Of a stretch of DNA of 55,083 nucleotides, positions 16,405 through 24,606 are shown piece after piece. The notes beneath the pieces were generated by a model that worked only from the letters and a program-made list of their open reading frames with translations, was not told the DNA's origin and searched no databases. This stretch comes from JAFNGF01 sp964567045 (lineage in GTDB: Bacteria > Planctomycetota > Phycisphaerae > Sedimentisphaerales > Anaerobacaceae), in NCBI GenBank assembly GCA_964567045.1, contig CAZMLE010000022.1:1-55083 (forward strand), in the 5' to 3' direction. Position 1 is the stretch's first letter. The number at the start of each line of letters is the position of its first letter. The position numbers and the translations under genes were made by a program.

Positions 16405-17319
16405 TTAAGCCACAAGGTTTCTCAAGATGCCAATCCCTTCGATTTCCACTTCCACCACGTCACCGGATTTCATCGGAGAAGTCTTTCCCGGCGTTCCGGT
16501 ATAGATCACGTCGCCTGGATAAAGCGTCACAAATCGGCTTGCGAAACTGACGATTTCATGCACATTGAAGAACAAATCTGAGGTTCTCTGCTGTTGTTTG
16601 ATTTCGCCGGCCAGACGTGTGGTTAACAATAGATTACTGTAATTAAGTCCCTGAGCGATCGCCGGTCCCAACGGTGCAAACGTATCGCAGCCTTTTGCCC
16701 GCCACCATTGGATATCATTTTCCTGCCAATCTCTGGCGCTGACATCATTACCACAAGTCACGCCGAAGACGTAATTCGCTGCTTCCTTTACGGGGACATT
16801 CTTGGCTTTTCTGCCTATCACGACGACCAATTCGCCTTCGTAGTCGCAGCGCTGGGTCCCGTCTGGAATCACAATGGAGCCGCCCGGCTCGAGCACAGCC
16901 GATGGGGGCTTAAAAAACAGTTCCGGGTTTTTGGGCTTGGGACGGTCGCCGAGATGACTGGCATAATTTGCGGCAACAGCCACGATCTTGGTCGGCTCGC
17001 ACGGTGCCAGCAATTTGACTGCGGCAAGCGGATGAATCTGGCCGGTTTCTGTGTGTCGCTCGAAAATCGATCCCTTCAGCTCATGAACAGTCTTATCCTT
17101 GAGCAGGCCATAAGCTATCCGCCCATGAATTTGAAAGCGGACATAGTGTTTCACGTCGGACGGAATCTGGGTCGCAAGCAAACCGTGCAGTGCAGGGTAT
17201 CCTGCTGCCAGACCACCCAAGAAAGTTCTTCGTGAGATGCCTGCCCCTTCGGAAAGCTCAGGGCGGGGCCTGAGCGAAAAAAGCTTGTCCTGAACGTAGT
17301 GAAGGGTCGAAGGGTTCAT
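16405..17319 (-). CDS. Tat-exported fumarylacetoacetate hydrolase family protein
   Basis: The FAH domain spans about residues 105-304. Visible ligands are the paired Glu of YEGELVVVIG and the Asp of GNDVSARD. ANYASHLGD and TGTPGKTSPM match the usual substrate loop and C-terminal region. Relatives act as isomerase, hydratase or decarboxylase on 2-oxo-acid intermediates of aromatic or sugar-acid breakdown. The start is ATG 17319, preceded by AGGTGG with 5-nt spacing; an earlier in-frame ATG at 17370 lacks such a site. A twin-arginine motif (ISRRTFLGG) indicates export. The stretch before it (RPRPELSEGAG) is made by a CCTGAGC-type dispersed repeat. It ends 33 bp before the TIM-barrel gene, so the two are probably one transcript. 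Confidence 0.87.
   Translation of the reverse strand: MNPSTLHYVQDKLFSLRPRPELSEGAGISRRTFLGGLAAGYPALHGLLATQIPSDVKHYVRFQIHGRIAYGLLKDKTVHELKGSIFERHTETGQIHPLAAVKLLAPCEPTKIVAVAANYASHLGDRPKPKNPELFFKPPSAVLEPGGSIVIPDGTQRCDYEGELVVVIGRKAKNVPVKEAANYVFGVTCGNDVSARDWQENDIQWWRAKGCDTFAPLGPAIAQGLNYSNLLLTTRLAGEIKQQQRTSDLFFNVHEIVSFASRFVTLYPGDVIYTGTPGKTSPMKSGDVVEVEIEGIGILRNLVA
17250..17316. repeat. CCTTCGGAAAGCTCAGG / TGAACGTAGTGAAGGG repeat pair
   Basis: Encodes the N-terminal segment of the FAH-family protein upstream of its Tat motif. Related to the repeats at 9462-9530 and 43118-43140. Confidence 0.7.
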
Positions 17320-17557
17320 TATGCCACCTGCCTTTCGATTGAGTCGCAACGTTGAGACGAAACATTCCATATTTTGAATCTTGCGGTTGCGAATATCAAG
17401 GGCGTCGATTCTATCTCTTTAGAATACCACATTTATGCGAGCAGTTCAAAGCCCATGTTTTCAATTCGGTTTCCTATTGATAGAATAGTGCACTAATTGG
17501 CGTCTTGGCTCAAACAGGGCAAAGAGAACAGAATTGACGTAATTATAGGAGATGATT

Positions 17558-18829
17558 ATGAGCAGCATTACACGCCGGGATTTTGTGAAAAGTTCAATGG
17601 CCGCTGGGGCGGCGATGGCGTTGCCGTTTTCCCGCGTCCGCGGAGCTAACGACGAAATTCGTGTCGCAGTGGCAGGTCTACGTGGTCAAGGCGGCAGCCA
17701 TATTGCTAATTTCCGCAATACTGCCGGAGTTCGCATTGTGGCGTTGTGCGATGTGGACGGGAACATTCTGGAGCGTGAAGTCAAGAAATTCAAGGATCGT
17801 AACGAAAAGGTTGACGCCTGCATCGACTGCCGAAAGATGCTCGAGGATAAGTCAATCGACGCGATCTCTATCGCTACGCCGGACCACTGGCACGTACCTT
17901 TGGCGGCATATTCTGTGGTCGCAGGCAAGGACGTCTATGTGGAAAAGCCACTGAGCCATACCATCGCTGAGGGACGGTTGCTGGTTAATTTGGCGCGAAA
18001 GCACGCGCGAATTGTCCAGCACGGTACGCAGTCACGCAGTTCGCAAGGCCTGATGGAAGCGATTGAGTACCTGCGGTCGGGCAAGCTCGGCAAAATCAGG
18101 ATGGCTAAAGCAATTAACAGTCAGTTGCGTGGTCCGATCGGCCGTGAGCCGGATGCCGATCCGCCGTCCAATGTCAATTATGACCTTTGGCTGGGGCCGG
18201 CGCCGAAACGCCCGTTCAATCCCAACCGATTTCACTATAACTGGCACTGGTTCTGGGACTACGGAACAGGTGACACAGGCAACGACGGCATCCATCAGAT
18301 CGACATTGCACGCTGGGGGCTGGGAGTCGAGATGCCAAAGGCCGTGTCGTGTAGCGGCGGACAACTATTCTACAACGACGACCACCAGACGCCGGATACG
18401 CAGATAGCGACGTTTGAATACGATGATGCGTACTTGATGTTCGAGATGCGGCTGTGGACTCCGTATCCGCATGAGGGCCACGAGAACGGGAATATCTTCT
18501 ACGGAGACCAGGGGTCGATGTCTATTGGCAGGGACGGCTGGCAAGTCACGTTCAAGGATGCCAAAGCTGGGCCGGGCGGTTCTCGCCGAGACGGTTCGCA
18601 CATTGCGAATTTCATCAAGGCGGTGCGGAGCCGAAAGGCCGGCGACCTGAACGCCGACGTCGAGGTTGGACATTGCTCGGCAGCTCTCTGCCACATGGCT
18701 AACATTGCAATGCGGGTTGGGCGACGGCTTAGATTCGACGCAACCCGCGAGCAATTCATCGACGATGCTGAGGCGAACACATATCTGAGCAAGCAATATC
18801 GCAAAGGCTTCGAATTGCCGAGTCTCTGA
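17558..18829 (+). CDS. Tat-exported Gfo/Idh/MocA family oxidoreductase
   Basis: An NAD(P)-dependent sugar or sugar-acid oxidoreductase. A twin-arginine signal (TRRDFVKSSMAAGAAMALPF) precedes the Rossmann motif AGLRGQGGSH. HWHVPLA and the signature EKPLS follow, then the C-terminal alpha/beta domain (LWLGPAPKRPFNPNRFHYNWHW). ATG 17558 sits 7 nt after TAGGAG; the ATG at 17552 is too close to that site. The gene is divergent from the FAH/TIM-barrel pair, so the 238-bp gap between them should hold two promoters, though I see no convincing -35/-10 pair. Substrate unknown. No repeat is inserted in this gene, unlike most of its neighbours. Confidence 0.9.
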   Translation: MSSITRRDFVKSSMAAGAAMALPFSRVRGANDEIRVAVAGLRGQGGSHIANFRNTAGVRIVALCDVDGNILEREVKKFKDRNEKVDACIDCRKMLEDKSIDAISIATPDHWHVPLAAYSVVAGKDVYVEKPLSHTIAEGRLLVNLARKHARIVQHGTQSRSSQGLMEAIEYLRSGKLGKIRMAKAINSQLRGPIGREPDADPPSNVNYDLWLGPAPKRPFNPNRFHYNWHWFWDYGTGDTGNDGIHQIDIARWGLGVEMPKAVSCSGGQLFYNDDHQTPDTQIATFEYDDAYLMFEMRLWTPYPHEGHENGNIFYGDQGSMSIGRDGWQVTFKDAKAGPGGSRRDGSHIANFIKAVRSRKAGDLNADVEVGHCSAALCHMANIAMRVGRRLRFDATREQFIDDAEANTYLSKQYRKGFELPSL

Positions 18830-18845
18830 TCTAAGGGCAGACCCC

Positions 18846-18898
18846 GCAATTAAATTGCGGGGCTAACCGGTTAACCCCGCCATCACTATGGCAGGGTT
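18846..18898. repeat. CCGCAATTAAATTGCGG / AACCCCGCCATCA repeat pair
   Basis: An A/T-centred palindrome followed by a GGTTAACCCCGCCATC block, lying between two convergent genes. The second block is related to the repeats at 24441-24500 and 41587-41648. Its TTTATA edge supplies the stop of the minus-strand gene. Confidence 0.65.
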
Positions 18899-20109
18899 TA
18901 TAGGTTCAAGCGTTCCCCCGCAAAGTCCAGGCTTCTTTCAATGTTGTCCTCTTCAAGCCTTATTTGCTCATTGAGCGGCAGGTGGCTTACCCTTGGAAGG
19001 TCTGTGGCACGGCCATCTTGGCCGTGTTTCACGGGCTGGAAGCCCGTGCCACATGCATTAGCGCGGACATATCTGAGGGTTCGAGCCAAATCGTAGCCGG
19101 CCACGTCTTTGAATGTCGCCCAGTATTTCTGCGTCAGGCAAGGCACCTTCAGGGGGTCACGCGTTGCCATCTCAAGGCTGAAGTTAATCCGCCTTGCGTC
19201 TGGCGGATTAATCCGCCTTACGTCTGGCGGATTAATCTCAGGTCGCCCCTTCCGCAGAATCTGGGTCATTCTGGGCAGATCGAGCAAGCCCTGGCCCAGC
19301 GGAACATCAGCAAGTAAAAAGCCGTCTTCGTACTCGGCCACGGCCATATCCTTCAGATGGGTGGCGAAGGCATAAGGGGCGTACGCCTCTACGACCGCCA
19401 TCGGGTCTTCCAAAAGGGCGAAGCTATTGCCCGTATCGACGCACACGCCAATATATTCGCTGCTGATGTGATTTAGCATGTCCAGCATTTCAGGCACGCG
19501 CCAATCTTTGTGGTTCTCGATGGCTAGGCAGATACGATGCTTGGCGGCGACCGGCTCGGCTAACTGTACCGACTTCCACGAACGTTCCTTGAAGGCTTTG
19601 AATTGTTCAGCCTTATCAAACTGTTCGTACCGCCGCCCACCTATGGCGACGCAGATCACCTTCGCCCCAGCGTGGCGGGCTGTGCGAACGACCGCCTCAT
19701 ACCTTTCGACATCGCTCTGGTCTGCCGGCAGCCCGGCAGAGCCCTCCACGAACATGCCGTAAGCTTCGGCTTTTTCGCGGAGTCTACCGATGTAGGTCTG
19801 CTCTCGAACACCAATATCCATTTGGACCCCGCCGGCGCCAGCCTGGTGACAATGCTCAAGGAAGTTCAAAGGGTCGCCAAGTTCACCCGCCATCCGTATG
19901 GCGGGCTGGCCTTTGATATGTCCGGCCTGCTCTGCCTTTAGCCGTATGCTGTACGAGAACTTCACGATTCCCAGTTTGGTTTTCTTTTGCCGCGCCGAAC
20001 TCAGCACTGGCGCTGGAGTTGCAAGCACCCCCGCGTCTTCCTGTCGGAAGACAGCAGCGGGGGCAACCGCACTTGCTGCAATCGAAAAAAGCAATTCTCG
20101 ACGGTTCAT
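18898..20109 (-). CDS. exported sugar phosphate isomerase/epimerase-like TIM barrel carrying four repeat insertions
   Basis: A xylose-isomerase-like TIM barrel of 403 residues, longer than the usual 270-330. Probable metal ligands are in AIENHKDW, CVDTGNSF and ATHLKDM. An N-terminal NRRELLFSIAASAVAPAAVF looks like a Tat or Sec signal. The extra length is repeat-derived. FRQEDAGVLA comes from a CTTCCTGTCGGAAG palindrome, GQPAIRMAGE from a GGCGG palindrome, and PEINPPDVRRINPPDARRIN from a doubled palindrome. GTGFQPVKHGQDGRAT comes from a double hairpin. All are in frame and fall at loops or termini. It is followed by a 51-bp perfect palindrome and a second Gfo/Idh/MocA gene on the same strand. 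Substrate unknown. Confidence 0.85.
   Translation of the reverse strand: MNRRELLFSIAASAVAPAAVFRQEDAGVLATPAPVLSSARQKKTKLGIVKFSYSIRLKAEQAGHIKGQPAIRMAGELGDPLNFLEHCHQAGAGGVQMDIGVREQTYIGRLREKAEAYGMFVEGSAGLPADQSDVERYEAVVRTARHAGAKVICVAIGGRRYEQFDKAEQFKAFKERSWKSVQLAEPVAAKHRICLAIENHKDWRVPEMLDMLNHISSEYIGVCVDTGNSFALLEDPMAVVEAYAPYAFATHLKDMAVAEYEDGFLLADVPLGQGLLDLPRMTQILRKGRPEINPPDVRRINPPDARRINFSLEMATRDPLKVPCLTQKYWATFKDVAGYDLARTLRYVRANACGTGFQPVKHGQDGRATDLPRVSHLPLNEQIRLEEDNIERSLDFAGERLNL
19004..19052. repeat. double-hairpin repeat, copy 3
   Basis: In frame near the C-terminus of the TIM-barrel gene, encoding GTGFQPVKHGQDGRAT. Confidence 0.85.
19184..19235. repeat. doubled TTAATCCGCC...GGCGGATTAA palindrome
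   Basis: Two 26-bp palindromes share a central GGATTAATCC. They are in frame, encoding NPPDVRRINPPDARRIN. Confidence 0.85.
20028..20064. repeat. CTTCCTGTCGGAAG-centred palindrome, copy 1
   Basis: CCCCCGCGTCTTCC pairs with GGAAGACAGCAGCGGGGG. Encodes FRQEDAGVLA just after the signal peptide. The second copy is at 36335-36374, in a glycosyltransferase. Confidence 0.8.
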
Positions 20110-20117
20110 ATCTAATC

Positions 20118-20168
20118 TTTTCTTTGACGGGATTTACAGGATTATCCTGTAAATCCCGTCAAAGAAAA
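20118..20168. repeat. 51-bp perfect palindrome (TTTTCTTTGACGGGATTTAC family)
   Basis: Two 25-bp arms that are exact reverse complements around a single central base. It lies between the start of the TIM-barrel gene and the end of the Gfo/Idh/MocA gene upstream of it. It belongs to the GGATTTACAGGAT repeat family and could work as a transcript-end hairpin. Confidence 0.9.
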
Positions 20169-20181
20169 TCCTTCTTCCTGC

Positions 20182-21663
20182 TCAAGTAATATTAAGGCTT
20201 CGCAGTTCCTTATCCCACGGCTGGCGGTAAGGACGCTCCAACATTCCAGCCGCTTCCGGATCGCCTATAATTTGCTCCTTTTCGGCGTCCCAGGCGACCT
20301 TGCGCCCGACCCTCAAGGAAATATTGGCCAGATGACACGTCGTCGCCACGGCGTGCGCGCTCTGGACGTCGGCGATGGGCTGCCGGCGCGAGCGAATGCA
20401 TTCGAGGAAATTTCGCGTATGCAGGACATAATCTCTGGCGCCGTCGCCGCTGGCGTCCTTCTTCTTTTCGGTCCAGAACTGGTCTCTCGGCTCCGGCACG
20501 CGCTGCGGCCCGCCCACCGGATGCCCGCCCAGAATGGCGGCCATGGTGTTGAAGGGGTCGGCCTTTCGATCCGGGAACACCTCGTAGCCACTGCGGCCCA
20601 CTGACATCATGCCGCGCGTCCCGTAGAACACGACGCCGCCCATCCCCAGGCCCTCGCGCCCCTGCGTGGCCTCGCGGTACTGGCAGACGCCCGTGAAGCC
20701 GGGGTAGTCGATCAGTACATCCTGGCTGTCCGGCGTCTCCATGTTGTCCTTCAGGTAGAACCGTCCGCCGGTACTGTAGACCGACTTCGGGGAGCTTGCG
20801 CCCGTGAACCACTGCACGATGTCGAGCGAGTGTTGCCCTAGGTTGGTCATCTGCCCGCCGGCATAGTCCCAGATCCAGCGGAAGTGGTATATCCCGCGAT
20901 TGGGATTGTACGCTCGCGCGGGGGCGGGACCCAGCCATAAGTCCCAATCCAGCTCCTTGGGCGGGTCCTGGTCCGGCGGGTTGCCGAAACCAGGCATGAG
21001 GTTCCGGTAGAAGCTATCCTGCACGGCAACGATCTGGCCGAGACTACCCTGCTGGACGAACTCGCGGGCCCGCTGGAAGTTCGGCCCGGAGCGGTTCTGC
21101 ACGCCCACCTGAATCACCCGCTTATAGCGCTTCGCGACGTCGATCATCCACCGTCCTTCTCGCACGAACAGCGTCAGGGGCTTTTCAACGTAGACGTCTT
21201 TGCCCGCTGCGCAGGCCAGCATAGTCATCAGTGCGTGCCAGTGATCGGGCGTAGAAATGACCACAGCATCGACATCTTTGCTATCCAGCATCTTGCGGAA
21301 GTCGCGGTATTTTGTCACGTTGCCGCCGACAAGGTCTGCAGCCGCCTCTAAGCGCGGAAGATATGTTTCCGCCACGCCTACAATGTTCACATCGGGCTGG
21401 GCTTTGAAATTCCGCGTGTGGATGCGGCCGACCAAACCGTAACCGATCATGCCAATACCTATTCGTTCGTTGGCCCCCAGGACGCGATCCCACGAGGATG
21501 TGGCAAGCGCAGTTGCTACACCGGCTTTAACGAATGCGCGACGAGATATTTTACTCGCCCCCTGTCCGTTGCCCGTCGCCCGTGACCCGTGACCCGAGCG
21601 ACGAGCGACGAGCGACGAGCGACGAATGGGGCTCGTCCGACATTTTTCTTTTTCCTGCTTCAT
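20182..21663 (-). CDS. Tat-exported Gfo/Idh/MocA family oxidoreductase with repeat in its signal region
   Basis: Rossmann motif GIGMIGYGLVGRIH, HWHALMT, the signature VEKPLTL, and a C-terminal domain with LWLGPAPARAYNPNRG. ATG 21663 follows TTAGGAG with good spacing, so the residues before the Tat motif (SKISRRAFVKAGVATALATS) are really translated. About 20 of them (RRSSLVARRSGHGSRATGNG) are encoded by an 8-unit heptad element. This gives an unusually long, Arg-rich n-region before the twin arginines. It probably oxidises or modifies a sugar derivative together with the neighbouring TIM barrel; the substrate is unknown. Confidence 0.9.
   Translation of the reverse strand: MKQEKEKCRTSPIRRSSLVARRSGHGSRATGNGQGASKISRRAFVKAGVATALATSSWDRVLGANERIGIGMIGYGLVGRIHTRNFKAQPDVNIVGVAETYLPRLEAAADLVGGNVTKYRDFRKMLDSKDVDAVVISTPDHWHALMTMLACAAGKDVYVEKPLTLFVREGRWMIDVAKRYKRVIQVGVQNRSGPNFQRAREFVQQGSLGQIVAVQDSFYRNLMPGFGNPPDQDPPKELDWDLWLGPAPARAYNPNRGIYHFRWIWDYAGGQMTNLGQHSLDIVQWFTGASSPKSVYSTGGRFYLKDNMETPDSQDVLIDYPGFTGVCQYREATQGREGLGMGGVVFYGTRGMMSVGRSGYEVFPDRKADPFNTMAAILGGHPVGGPQRVPEPRDQFWTEKKKDASGDGARDYVLHTRNFLECIRSRRQPIADVQSAHAVATTCHLANISLRVGRKVAWDAEKEQIIGDPEAAGMLERPYRQPWDKELRSLNIT
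21568..21623. repeat. heptad element, 8 units (56 bp), inverted orientation
   Basis: GTTGCCC GTCGCCC, GTGACCC GTGACCC, then GAGCGAC repeated four times. Encodes the n-region of the Tat signal of the Gfo/Idh/MocA protein. Confidence 0.9.
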
Positions 21664-21750
21664 CTTTCATCTCCTAAGGCAAACTTGCGATGCTTGTCAC
21701 CGTGAATATACTCAGGCTTACCTCGAACGGCAAATAAATACCGTAGAACT

Positions 21751-21778
21751 TTAATCCGCCTTACGTCTGGCGGATTAA
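21751..21778. repeat. TTAATCCGCC...GGCGGATTAA palindrome
   Basis: A 28-bp palindrome between two minus-strand genes (gap 21664-21875). No other feature is visible in that gap. Confidence 0.8.
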
Positions 21779-21875
21779 TCACATCCTCACCTTTTAGGCT
21801 TTTGCCAACGTTGATGGCAAGGCGATTGCTGGCTGGTTATGAGAGGAGATTCTTAGAAGATGCAGAAAAGAGTCT

Positions 21876-23243
21876 CTATTGCGCAGGCCGAGCCTGCTTG
21901 GTGATGCAGTAGAGATGATCCACGCCGCGCAACAATAAATTCTCACCAATGACCGCCGCGGAGGACCAGAACGTTTCGGCATCCAGTTTGTTGGTAGCAA
22001 CGCTCTGCAGCTTGGGACCCGCCGCAACGACAACCGTCACTCCGGTCTCATCCAGGCAGAAGACCTTGCCGTCGCTGGCCCAGGCAGAAGAGGTAAAGCC
22101 GCGTGCCCCGGGCAATCGCTGGCTGTAGTGTTGCTTACCTGTCTTGGCGTCGAAGCACCTGACGGTCCCCGTTTGCTGATCGAGCTGGTACAGGCAGCCG
22201 GCGTAGAGAAGCGGCGACGATACCCTGTAGGTTCTAAGCGGGACGCTCCAGGCGACAAAAGCATTGCTGGTCTTACCCTGCTTGAGCGAGATGTCACCCG
22301 CGCCCCCGGGCCGGATGGCAACCAGCGAACCTCTGCCTCCCATCAGCCGATCGTAAGAGTCGACGTAGACCAGCTCCTGGTCGCCTACCGGCGTGATCGC
22401 GGTGCGGCCACTGCCGCTCATCTCCCAGAGGAGCTCGCCGGTCTCCGGATGGTACGACCGCATCTTGTTGCCGCCTGCTGTGACCAGCTCAGTCCGCTGC
22501 TTGTTCTTCCAGATATAGGGTGTTGACCAATTCGACTTCTCGTCTCGTGCGACGCGCCATAATTCGTCGCCCGTCTTCTTGTCGAGGGCCGCAAGAAATG
22601 ACTCCTTGTGGTTGTCGCATTGGATGAAGATGCGGTCGCCCAGCAGCACGGGGGAGCTGCCGGTGCCCCAGCTCATTTGCATCGGGTACGCCCCCAGGTC
22701 TTTGCTCCAGAGGAACTTACCGGAGAGGTCATAGCAATACAGGCCCGTATTGCCGAAGTACGCAATCAGCCGTTCGCCATCGGTCACGGGCGTTTCCGAG
22801 GCGTATGTGTTGTTGCGGCTGATGGGAGTCCGTGGCTTGCCCTCGTGGGCGGTCTGCTCCCAAAGCACCTTGCCTGTGGCGCCATCGAGGCAGAGCACCT
22901 TCCACCGATAAACGACAGCAGGCGGCTTAACGCCGCCGAAGAAGCCAAAACCTGGGTCGAACTCTCCGCCGCGAGGTTTGGTCTGCTTGTCCGTCTCGGC
23001 GGTCGTCACGAAGATCTTGTCGCCCCAAACAATCGGCTGCGACCATCCCGAGCCCGGAAGCGCAACCTTCCAGGCAATGTTCTTGTCCGGTCCCCATTCT
23101 GCGGGGAGTTTTTTTTCCGGTGAGAGACCATTGCCGTCTGGGCCGCGCCAGCCCGGCCAATTTCCAGCGATGGCTGAGACCGCCGTCAAGACCGTGACTA
23201 AACCGGTGAAGTGATATGCTGATGTGCTCTTCGTACCTGACAT
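21876..23243 (-). CDS. exported PQQ-type beta-propeller repeat protein
   Basis: About 455 residues. A hydrophobic signal (FTGLVTVLTAVSAIAG) is followed by NWPGWRGPDGNG, the opening motif of the planctomycete outer-membrane-assembly/PQQ-like propellers. Repeated 'GKVLWEQ', 'GDELWRV', 'GELLWEM' and 'GKQHYSQ' blade motifs follow. No dehydrogenase catalytic residues are evident, so a binding or scaffold role is as likely as an enzymatic one. ATG 23243 was chosen because the 15 codons upstream of it belong to an AGATTTCGCGGATT dispersed repeat; the ribosome-binding site is weak. A second propeller of the same type lies 2.7 kb upstream (25950-27176). Confidence 0.85.
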   Translation of the reverse strand: MSGTKSTSAYHFTGLVTVLTAVSAIAGNWPGWRGPDGNGLSPEKKLPAEWGPDKNIAWKVALPGSGWSQPIVWGDKIFVTTAETDKQTKPRGGEFDPGFGFFGGVKPPAVVYRWKVLCLDGATGKVLWEQTAHEGKPRTPISRNNTYASETPVTDGERLIAYFGNTGLYCYDLSGKFLWSKDLGAYPMQMSWGTGSSPVLLGDRIFIQCDNHKESFLAALDKKTGDELWRVARDEKSNWSTPYIWKNKQRTELVTAGGNKMRSYHPETGELLWEMSGSGRTAITPVGDQELVYVDSYDRLMGGRGSLVAIRPGGAGDISLKQGKTSNAFVAWSVPLRTYRVSSPLLYAGCLYQLDQQTGTVRCFDAKTGKQHYSQRLPGARGFTSSAWASDGKVFCLDETGVTVVVAAGPKLQSVATNKLDAETFWSSAAVIGENLLLRGVDHLYCITKQARPAQ

Positions 23244-23251
23244 TTGGAAGC

Positions 23252-23333
23252 GTCCACAAAACCAACCACAGATTTCGCGGATTAGCACCGAATCTAAGTA
23301 ACGATCAGTGAAATCTGTGTAATCCGTGGTTTC
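23252..23333. repeat. ACCACAGATT...AATCCGTGGT inverted repeat
   Basis: ACCACAGATTTCGCGGATTA on the left and GTGTAATCCGTGGTTTCG on the right, about 40 bp apart, upstream of the propeller gene. A related CACGGATTT array is at 27335-27405. Confidence 0.7.
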
Positions 23334-23389
23334 GTTCGAAGTCCTTTATTTGAATTCGTCGTAAAAACGCCCATTTCAAGACCAAGATC

Positions 23390-24550
23390 TCACTTCTGCA
23401 AAAGTCCGGTAAGAAAGTCGGCGACCACCGCCGCAAACTGCGTCGGCTGCGTGTGGAAGGGGAAATGCTCAGCATTGTCGATAATGCGAAATTTCGCGTT
23501 GGCAAACACCGTGGCGTAACTGCGGCTGGCCTCTTCCGGCTGGAGATCTTTGGCGCCGTGAATCACGAGAACCGGCGCACTGACGTTTTTCAGGACCTGG
23601 CGGTAATCGTGTTGCTGACCCATGCTGAAGTATATTGCGTGGCTAATCCAGCCGCCAGCCTTTCCTTGCTCTGGAAATGCCGTGGAGGTAACCATCCGAT
23701 AGTACCTGGCGAATTCGTCATTCAACGTCACCAGATCGGCTTCGCTCTTCGAGAAAATACTGCCGAAGTCAAAGTATCGCTGCAACCAGCCGCTATACTC
23801 ACCTCGTCGGTCCTCGGGCAGGCGGGCTTTCACCTCCTCGAAGAGACCCCCGCTGGTGTTGGGCGCTACCAGCACATCTGCCGGCGCGATCAGAACCATC
23901 GCCGCGACATGTTCGGGAAACTCGGCTGCGTACAGAGCTGTTAGAAAACCTCCAAAAGAGTGACCGATGAGTATCAGTTTCTCCTCACCCAAAATCCGGC
24001 GGATCCGCTCGATGTCCGCAATCTGGGCGCCAAGCCCGAGCGTTTGATCAACCAGCAGTACGTTCTGATAGTAATTCCGGGATTCCAAGCGATCAATGGG
24101 GCGAGTCGATCGACCGCATCCCCGCTGGTCGTAATAAATGAAACGGTAGGAATTGGCCAGCGCCTCCAGACCGCCCCATGGTTTAAGGTGCGGACGCCCC
24201 GGCCCTCCGTGGACAACCAATGCGGTGCGTCCCTTGCCCACAGCGAAGTGATAGAGTTTGATGTCGGGTTCCATCACCCAGAAATTAGGGACACCTATCT
24301 GCGGGGGCGGCACAAGCGGTGCACGCAGATTCCTCTCGGCACGCACCATCCCAGGCTCGTATAGCGGCTTATACTCTGCTCCCCAGACGGGAACGCCGCT
24401 GACAGCAGCGATGCCAATCAGAGCAAAGACAATGGAGCTCCACCCTGCCAGAGTGCTGGCAGGGCTAACGGTTAACCCCGCCATCACATGGCGGGGTTCC
24501 CTCGCTGTAAATATGGACCGCCACCTGTTACGCGTTATAAGGTCAATCAT
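23390..24550 (-). CDS. alpha/beta hydrolase, proline iminopeptidase-like
   Basis: Classic serine hydrolase set: oxyanion motif HGGPG, YYDQRGCGRS, nucleophile GHSFGG, acid in HGAKD and His in NAEHFPF. HGGPG and DQRGCGRS are typical of the proline iminopeptidase/haloperoxidase branch (peptidase S33), but the substrate is not predictable. The N-terminus holds a segment from a dispersed repeat (HVMAGLTVSPASTLAG), then a hydrophobic helix ending at VWGA, so it may be exported. ATG 24550 after TTGAGG is preferred; ATG 24577 is the alternative. It follows the nitroreductase gene by about 50 bp, occupied by a GGCGGATTAA palindrome, and probably shares its transcript. Confidence 0.85.
   Translation of the reverse strand: MIDLITRNRWRSIFTAREPRHVMAGLTVSPASTLAGWSSIVFALIGIAAVSGVPVWGAEYKPLYEPGMVRAERNLRAPLVPPPQIGVPNFWVMEPDIKLYHFAVGKGRTALVVHGGPGRPHLKPWGGLEALANSYRFIYYDQRGCGRSTRPIDRLESRNYYQNVLLVDQTLGLGAQIADIERIRRILGEEKLILIGHSFGGFLTALYAAEFPEHVAAMVLIAPADVLVAPNTSGGLFEEVKARLPEDRRGEYSGWLQRYFDFGSIFSKSEADLVTLNDEFARYYRMVTSTAFPEQGKAGGWISHAIYFSMGQQHDYRQVLKNVSAPVLVIHGAKDLQPEEASRSYATVFANAKFRIIDNAEHFPFHTQPTQFAAVVADFLTGLLQK
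24441..24500. repeat. ACCCTGCCAG...AACCCCGCCATC composite repeat, copy 1
   Basis: CCTGCCAGAGTGCTGGCAGG and CCCCGCCATCACATGGCGGG hairpins joined by GCTAACGGTTAA. In frame in the hydrolase N-terminus. The other full copy, inverted, lies inside the flippase at 41587-41648. Confidence 0.85.
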
Positions 24551-24578
24551 TGTCCTCAATATCCCAAAGGTGCCCATG

Positions 24579-24606
24579 TTAATCCGCCAGACGTAAGGCG
24601 GATTAA
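24579..24606. repeat. TTAATCCGCC...GGCGGATTAA palindrome
   Basis: Occupies the gap between the nitroreductase stop and the hydrolase start and supplies the TAA stop region of the former. Confidence 0.8.
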
